A program made the position numbers and the translations under genes. DNA of 64,000 nucleotides from Porites lobata (Eukaryota > Cnidaria > Anthozoa > Scleractinia > Poritidae), in assembly GCA_942486035.1 (NCBI GenBank), contig CALNXK010000025.1, positions 3,678,501 through 3,742,500 of the forward strand. The letters run 5' to 3'. This document shows positions 58,305 through 64,000 of the stretch, piece after piece; positions within the stretch are counted from its first letter, which is position 1; each line of letters begins with the position of its first letter. Below the pieces are notes generated by a model. That model searched no databases. It had not been told where the DNA came from and saw nothing but the letters and a program-made list of their open reading frames with translations.

Positions 58305-61300
58305 ATGCTTTGTGCAGGTTTACCTTCGTGAATCCCCGTAACTAGCAAAGTATAATCATCCGCAGCATTTCCACTTCCAAACCGCCAGATCGTAGGGTTA
58401 TTCCATAAGTCAAATGGGCAATTTTCCTTGTCTTTCGAACGAAATTTTCACCTCACAACTGCTCTAACAAAATCACATGTGCGAACATGCGCAGTAGTGA
58501 CTCATTTCGCAACTGGAACCAGACTTCTTCGGCTTTCTTGAAAAATCGAAGTCGAGGCTCTTCGATCCGCGTTTTGCTTGCCCAACAATTTCAAGGACTA
58601 CTCAAGGACAAATTACAGTTTTCAAGGACTAAGATTTATTCTTTAACCCCCTCTTAAAAACCTTATTGGCTAAAACACTTAATGGAAGCTAATGAAATCA
58701 CTATAGTCCGATTCCTCTGAGTCCGATTTTTACTTTTTCAGGCATGGTTGATCACATTAGGGCCGTTTATACGAGAAAAAATAAGCCGCGGCTTAGTCTG
58801 GCTTACATAAGTCGCGAAAGGAATCATTTTACGACTAAGGCTTACATAAGACGCGAACTGCTGGTATATTATGCCTCACGCTTAGTTCCCGGCCAGACTG
58901 GTCCAATGATGACGTAGTTTGTTTTGGTGCCTAGCGTAATTTGGGAAAAGCGAAACAATTGGCTTTGGTCTGGAAAATCGCCATATTTTAGTTTCCTTTT
59001 CGTTTCAAGATAACATTTCGTTCAAGATTAGCGTTAGGCTGTCGCGAAACTTGTGGGGAAACCTAGACGAAAAGTTCGTCAGTGTTCAATCGAGAGGTTT
59101 GAAAGCCGGTACTCCAGCCAGGATGCAAATTTTGCAGGGTTGCAGCGGGCCACTTTCCCGCTTCCCGCCACTTCAGCGCGCCAACCTCGTCCCCAGGGCG
59201 CTTTTCCCTGGCTTTGGATGTGGGCGGGAAAATTTGTTTAACTATATATTTTTTGTTTTATTCTTTTGTTTACTCTTTCATCGCCTTGCCATAAGGATCA
59301 GTTTGCCATGTCATATTTTTCTACAAGTTTAATTGTTCTGATCCAGGTCTACAACTTGGAGATCCGGCACCACTCATTGGTTTGTTGCTGTGGACTTGGT
59401 GATATTTTATATACTTTTCAAGGACCTTAACCGAATTCATGGACTTTTCAAGACGACTTTTACAATTCAAGACCTTTTCAAGAGTGCACGAACCATGGCT
59501 TCCATTCCCCACGCACTGGCAGGCTAAGATAACTTAGGTTATGTTCATACTTGGTCCTCGTCAGCAGCCTATTACCCTCGCTCCTGTGCTCGTGCACGGT
59601 ACTCCCTGGATCGATGGGCACTAATATGAACGCACCCTTTTTCAAGTTCTCACACCAGAATTCAGGTACAGTGCCAGTGTTTGAGTCCCATGTCGAGACC
59701 TTGCACTGAGGTGAGGCAGCAAAGTGGGTGCTACGTCCCTCGACTGTACGTCCACACATTTTTGTTGGTTCGAAGGCAATCTACTGCTTTGCACACCCTT
59801 TCCCTGCTACACCCATTTTTTTTCAAAATTGCGTCTGACAGAATGAAATGGAGTAAATATGTACGCAGAAAGGTGTGAACACACCACCATTTTGTCCTGG
59901 TACCCATGCACTGGTACTCGGGCACCACCCGTGAACAGGCTCTAGGTCTAAAAAAGATGAAGGCAACAGGAGCAGAAGCTGATCGACTGATAACGAAAGG
60001 TAGGGACCTATCAGGTGTCTTTCCTGTAGAGTTGACTGAAGAAGCAAATACTGAAAAAAATAGGATCCCTAGCTTGTTCTTGGTTGTCTCATACTACTTA
60101 AAGCCAAAACTTTTGCATGCTAAAACACCTTAACAAGATATCAACATTTGTAGTGGTTGAAGTTCTAGGGAGAGCGAGTGGTGAGTGAAGCGAGGAAAAT
60201 AGGCCACTTCCGAATTACATTCAGCTTCACTTTCAAAGCATGTTCTGGTGCTCATCTTTTCGTGCAGGAATTAGCTTTAGGGCACTTACCATTTATCGGA
60301 ACTGGCTGGCCAGTCCAGTCGTAAGGAGAATTTCACTATTAATCTGGACTATACAGCTCGATCAGTTAATTCATGATGGTATGCACGCAATTGATGTTTT
60401 AATGAAAAATTTAAAGAGGAGACTAATTTTTCATTTTCAAAATGATCGGTCTAGCTGGCCCCAGTTCTGATTTTTGGCAAGCGCCTTCAGAGCAAATTGG
60501 AGGTTGGTGGCCAAGTAATCTACCATATAGCAGCAGACACTTCGGTCTGCCCCTTTGGTGATTGTACTAGAGAGGTTTGACTTAGTCTCTTTTTTTTCTT
60601 TTGAATCACAGTAAACTAAGAGCACGCGCAAGGGGTGAGTGACGAAGCCGCAAGGAATGAGGGCTGAAGCAAATAATAAATGTAAATTATAAATGTACAT
60701 GATAAATGTAAATAATAATTATTATTATTATGAAGCACGAGCCAAGAAAAACATTTTCTCTCTATCCTCTCCTCCTTATATTTTTAAAATTGTTCGCTCA
60801 GCACACGTGGCTCTGAAGGAGAAGGACGATTGGTCGTGGTCTAGTTTTGACTTTATCAAGAGAGGTGTGGCGCATCTGCAAATCAAGACAAAATGTAATG
60901 GGTGACAACTGACATTTCTGACCTCCCGATTGAATATTGCAATCTCGAGCTCTTGGGGATGTAGTCTACTTAGCAACTGCTCGCAGCCTCTCTTTCATCA
61001 AAAGCTTGCTCACAGGCTAAGGAAGAATACAAAATTGTGCTCTATTTCTGAGAAAGATGGACCACAAAAATCCATTTTATTTCCATAGGCAAACAATGTG
61101 GGAAGACAAATAGTTGTTATTTACAATGAAATATGACTACCTGAATTATTAAAGCTTCAATGATAACAAAGACATTAAAAACTGACACAACTGTAATTCA
61201 TAAAAATAAATGCTAGAGACTATGGCCTACTACAAAAACAACAACAACAACAATAATAATAAACTTAATGACACCATAAATCAAGAACTATTTTTCAAAC

Positions 61301-61340
61301 ATTCAAGAAACATCACAAGGTCATTTTCATATTAAAGAAG
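58305..61340. other. gene-poor interval with repeat fragments
   Basis: 59184-59219 has one arm of the CAACCTCGTCCCCAGGG hairpin family without the mirrored partner. At 58770-58870 GGCTTACATAAG(T/A)CGCGAA occurs twice. Microsatellite (AAT)n at 60713-60730. Otherwise only chance frames; no conserved exon recognised. Confidence 0.4.
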
Positions 61341-61618
61341 AATGTACTATTATCCACCCTAGTTTGCACCTCTCATTTAATATCTGCATGTACAAACAGT
61401 CTACAAGAAAATCTTGCAGTCAACATTAACCCGTTAAACCTTTAAAATATCACTGCTTTTTATCAAGTTTTCATAAATTAAAAAAGAACAACATACTTTT
61501 ATCCACCTTAGTTTGTGCCTCTCATTATCTGCATGCAAAACCAGTCTACAAGAAAATTTTACAGTCAACTCTAACTCTTTAAACCTTTAAAATATAACTG
61601 CTTTTTATCAAGTTAAGG
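61341..61618. repeat. ~149-bp diverged tandem duplication
   Basis: Both units share TATCCACC(C/T)TAGTTTG, CAGTCTACAAGAAAAT and TTTAAACCTTTAAAATAT-like blocks followed by ACTGCTTTTTATCAAGTT. A (CAA)n(TAA)n microsatellite at 61231-61262 lies just before. Confidence 0.8.
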
Positions 61619-61731
61619 ATGAGAGAATATGGAAATAATCAGACATAAAATAGGTCTCAATTTTTTAAAAAATCATTCTCATCAGCTGTTATCAGTGTAG
61701 AGGATTCATGCAGATAACAAGGTTTAACCCT

Positions 61732-61915
61732 TTTTAGTAAAATCCAACTAGTGGTCTATTATCAATGCTGCATTCTGATTGGTTGAGCTACTACTAGGCT
61801 ATATGTTATAGCCCACTAGTAGCAAAAAGCCCCGGCTTTGAATACCAAAACAATGGTGGCTGAATCGCGTTTTGCTAGCCAAAGTTGTTTTGTCTTGATA
61901 TTTTTGACCAACTAA

Positions 61916-61931
<16 letters not shown>
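61732..61931. mobile_element. 200-bp MITE
   Basis: TTTTAGTAAAATCCAACTAG at the left end is mirrored by TTGGATTTTACTAAAA at the right end. An inner CTACTAGGCTATATG / TATAGCCCACTAGTAG stem is present. Non-coding. Confidence 0.7.
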
Positions 61932-61951
<20 letters not shown>

Positions 61952-62019
61952 TTGGCCTCTGGGTCAATAGCCCATATCGGCTACTGACTCAGAGCCCATT
62001 CGGGCTCAAGGAATATATC

Positions 62020-62211
62020 CCAAGGGTGACCAACATCAATATTATTCTCTCCTAACAATACATGATCAAGAGTACAGGTAATGAATATCAATAAAATGAT
62101 CATCAAAGTAAAACGCTTTGATCATTTAAGAAATTCTCTCAACTTATTCTTTATGGAAATGTCTGAAGTTTATTTTGAACAATTTGTATGTGGATATTTA
62201 TAGGGCTTAAA
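62020..62211 (-). mobile_element. piggyBac-type MITE, copy 3 (diverged, reversed)
   Basis: On the minus strand TATCCACATACAAATTGTTC, GTTGAGAGAATTTCTTAAAT, TGATCAAAGC and ATTGTTAGGAGAGAAT match 38393-38627 in the same order. The ends are worn and TTAA is not clear. Confidence 0.65.
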
Positions 62212-62291
62212 GGCCAAAAAGCCCAGCTTGCACCTTGCAAACTTTCTTACATTTAATGGCAAATTCTAATTTAAACGATAAATTCAAGCTA

Positions 62292-62973
62292 TCATGTTGC
62301 TGCTCTTCTATGATACTCTGGTGTTGCAGTTTCATAATCAGTTGAAAACAGGCTATCTGCATGCTTTGACATATAATCTAAAAAGTCTTGAATATGCGTC
62401 ACCACAAACTCTACACTTTTCTCATCCAAACTGGAGAAGGAGAGAGCATTGCCAAGTTTAACAAAAAGTCTGAGTAAATGTTCCGCTCCATATATATGTG
62501 ACATTGGAAGGTTCGAATGTTCAGCAAGAACATCCCCATACTGTGTCCTTTCAAATTTATAAAGTAACTGTGTCCCCAGCATAACATTAAAATACTCTTG
62601 TATACCACCAGCAACTTCTTGCACAACTCCAGGTTTCAAGCCATTGTCAGGGTTAGCAGTTCGAGATTTTACATACTCATCGAGAATTTCCTTTATGTTC
62701 TTTTTTCTTGGAATTGGAACAAGCTGTTTTTGTCGAGTTATAAGATCCCAGTCGTCTATGAGCCATTGCTTGAGATCATCAGGGATTGTAATCTTAACCT
62801 CAACACGCGATATGTAGTTTTCATCGCTTTCTATAGTGTTAGCAAGTCTAGATCTCTTCTTCCTTGAAGGCCCACTCACTTCAACAACCTGTTCAGCAGC
62901 CCGTTTCAAATTAGCCTTGTCACTATCTCCTTGCACAATCTTGTCAGTTTTCTTTCTTGACTTCTTGCTCTTT
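62292..62973 (-). CDS. MORF4L1: MRG15/MORF4L1, last coding exon (MRG domain), partial gene
   Basis: A frame of 226 codons plus one base from an acceptor (TTCTTGAAACAG) at 62974 to a TAA-type stop at 62292. It starts with basic clusters (KSKKSRKK, SRKKRSR), likely nuclear localisation, then the MRG domain: VEVKITIPDDLKQWLIDDWD, LITRQKQL, YFNVMLGTQLLYKFER, YGAEHLLRLFVKLG and TPEYHRRA. These are diagnostic for MRG15, a subunit of NuA4/TIP60 acetyltransferase and SIN3 deacetylase complexes that reads H3K36 methylation through a chromodomain. The chromodomain exons are not in the remaining kilobase and must lie beyond the right edge. The exon is entered in phase 2. Confidence 0.92.
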
Positions 62974-63254
62974 CTGTTTCAAGAAAGTGAAATCAAAATA
63001 ATTTAATCAGCTTACTCTATAATTGTTTCACAAGTCTTCTTCAACACTGGAAATATTTAATAGAACTACTGTCTACATACATGCTTGCTGCTTAACCCTA
63101 CGAATGCAAACCCAAACACACCTAGCAACCAGGAGCTATATTGGTTTTTTTTTTTTCACGACAATTTAAGATCTTTAACACTTTATAACTTCTCTTTTGT
63201 TGTAATTCTTGCCTTAAACAAGTAAATAGAGTAAACATGTAAGTGATCCGGCTA

Positions 63255-64000
63255 GGTAGAGTAGAGTAGAGTTGTTTATTCAGAACCCCTTGCAGCTATG
63301 AGCTGGATAACAAGATCGTACACAAATCACACATAATTAACATTTAACTTACGACCAAAAATCTAAATATTTCACAGATACAAATTCTGACAATCTTTTT
63401 TGTCTTACACATTTTGTTATTATAGTTCCAGCAGCTTTTGAATTACCAGGGTTGATTGGTTTTAAATCAGATAAACTTTGGCAGATTCATGAATACAGGT
63501 CACTTAGTATCAATTCAATTAAACGGAAGAATCATATAAAGGCGCGCCTTTGAATTCCCTCCAGCAATCAGACAGATGATTAGGTCTGAATACAGCCGAG
63601 GCGTATTCAATTACTGATCGTATAAGGGAGCAATGTACTGTGATTAGGTCCGATGTCGGCACGCTTCACTTCTTTAGAGTTCTAAGTGCATAGAGGCGAT
63701 GATTGGCTTTTTTGATTATGTAGTCACAGTGATCACTCCAAGTCAAATCCTCAGAAATATGAACTCTGAGAAGTTTAAAGGATTTGATGTGCTTGATAAC
63801 AACTCTGCCTGTAGAGATGGGGTGCCAAGTGCAACTATTATAATCAAGAAAGTCAATCGTCATGGCTTTACATTTGGCTGGATTAAGGCACATGTTGTTA
63901 CCACAACTATCATGTTAGCTTCTTTCAGTGCCTCACAACACAACATCAACTTGTGATGTAACTTTCGACAACTTCCTTGAACAAATTTCAGGTCAGCAGT
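63255..64000 (-). mobile_element. non-LTR retrotransposon (LINE) 3' fragment, truncated by window
   Basis: On the minus strand the frame 63893-63666 encodes the C-terminal part of a reverse transcriptase: NPAKCKAM, SFKLLRVHIS, LTWSDHCDYIIKKANHRLYALR. Similarity continues in the next bases (LIRSVIEYAS-like) after a stop, so the copy is broken. It ends in a (TAGAG)3 repeat at 63255-63270, as seen at 3' ends of CR1/L2/jockey-type elements. It lies in an MRG15 intron. Confidence 0.78.

Noticed and set aside
59478..60133. overlapping frames on both strands (93 and 75 codons)
   Set aside because: Sequence looks like a dispersed repeat with no domain, start context or splice structure that I can defend.
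63000..64000. chromodomain exon of MRG15
   Set aside because: No chromodomain-like frame is present; the interval is LINE-derived and AT-rich.

Overview
The window is nuclear DNA from an animal, most probably an anthozoan cnidarian and perhaps a stony coral. It carries intron-rich metazoan genes with canonical GT/AG junctions, single-exon membrane-protein paralogs, an FGF-type gene, a heparan sulfate sulfotransferase, and a very dense load of small inverted-repeat elements. The species cannot be named from sequence alone.

Layout. 1-5354 is a decayed BEL/Pao LTR retrotransposon (gag, protease, reverse transcriptase, RNase H, integrase, 3' LTR). 5.4-10.7 kb is repeat-rich and gene-poor, with a TA-flanked DNA element and a ~150-bp satellite. 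10.7-23.6 kb holds three minus-strand TMEM175-like potassium-channel genes: an intact one (10725-12161), a pseudogene (13561-15114) broken by a stop, a frameshift and a hairpin insertion, and a second intact copy (22065-23555). The latter is head-to-head with a ten-exon ankyrin/DHHC palmitoyltransferase gene (23683-34945, plus). 36-39.4 kb holds exons of an FGF-like gene (minus). 41107-42198 is a single-exon heparan-sulfate 6-O-sulfotransferase (minus). 45240-56594 is a thirteen-coding-exon G3BP stress-granule gene (minus). 62292-62973 is the last coding exon of an MRG15/MORF4L1 gene (minus) whose other exons lie beyond the right edge. The window ends in a LINE fragment.

The genes do not form one pathway; this is an ordinary animal neighbourhood with paralog expansion of TMEM175. 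The most striking content is mobile: a set of very short, near-perfect hairpins (60-100 bp, most with termini TAG/TAC or CAACC) flanked by 9-bp direct repeats, including one that interrupts the TMEM175 pseudogene where an intact paralog shows the empty site. Two copies of a 14-bp palindrome (AGGAGCCGGCTCCT) sit between 9-bp direct repeats in the same way. A second theme is a composite family (20.5 kb and 47.7 kb) that joins a TIR-like module to a terminal hairpin. Exon coordinates were derived by hand from reading frame, splice dinucleotides and protein family resemblance; no alignment or search was run.
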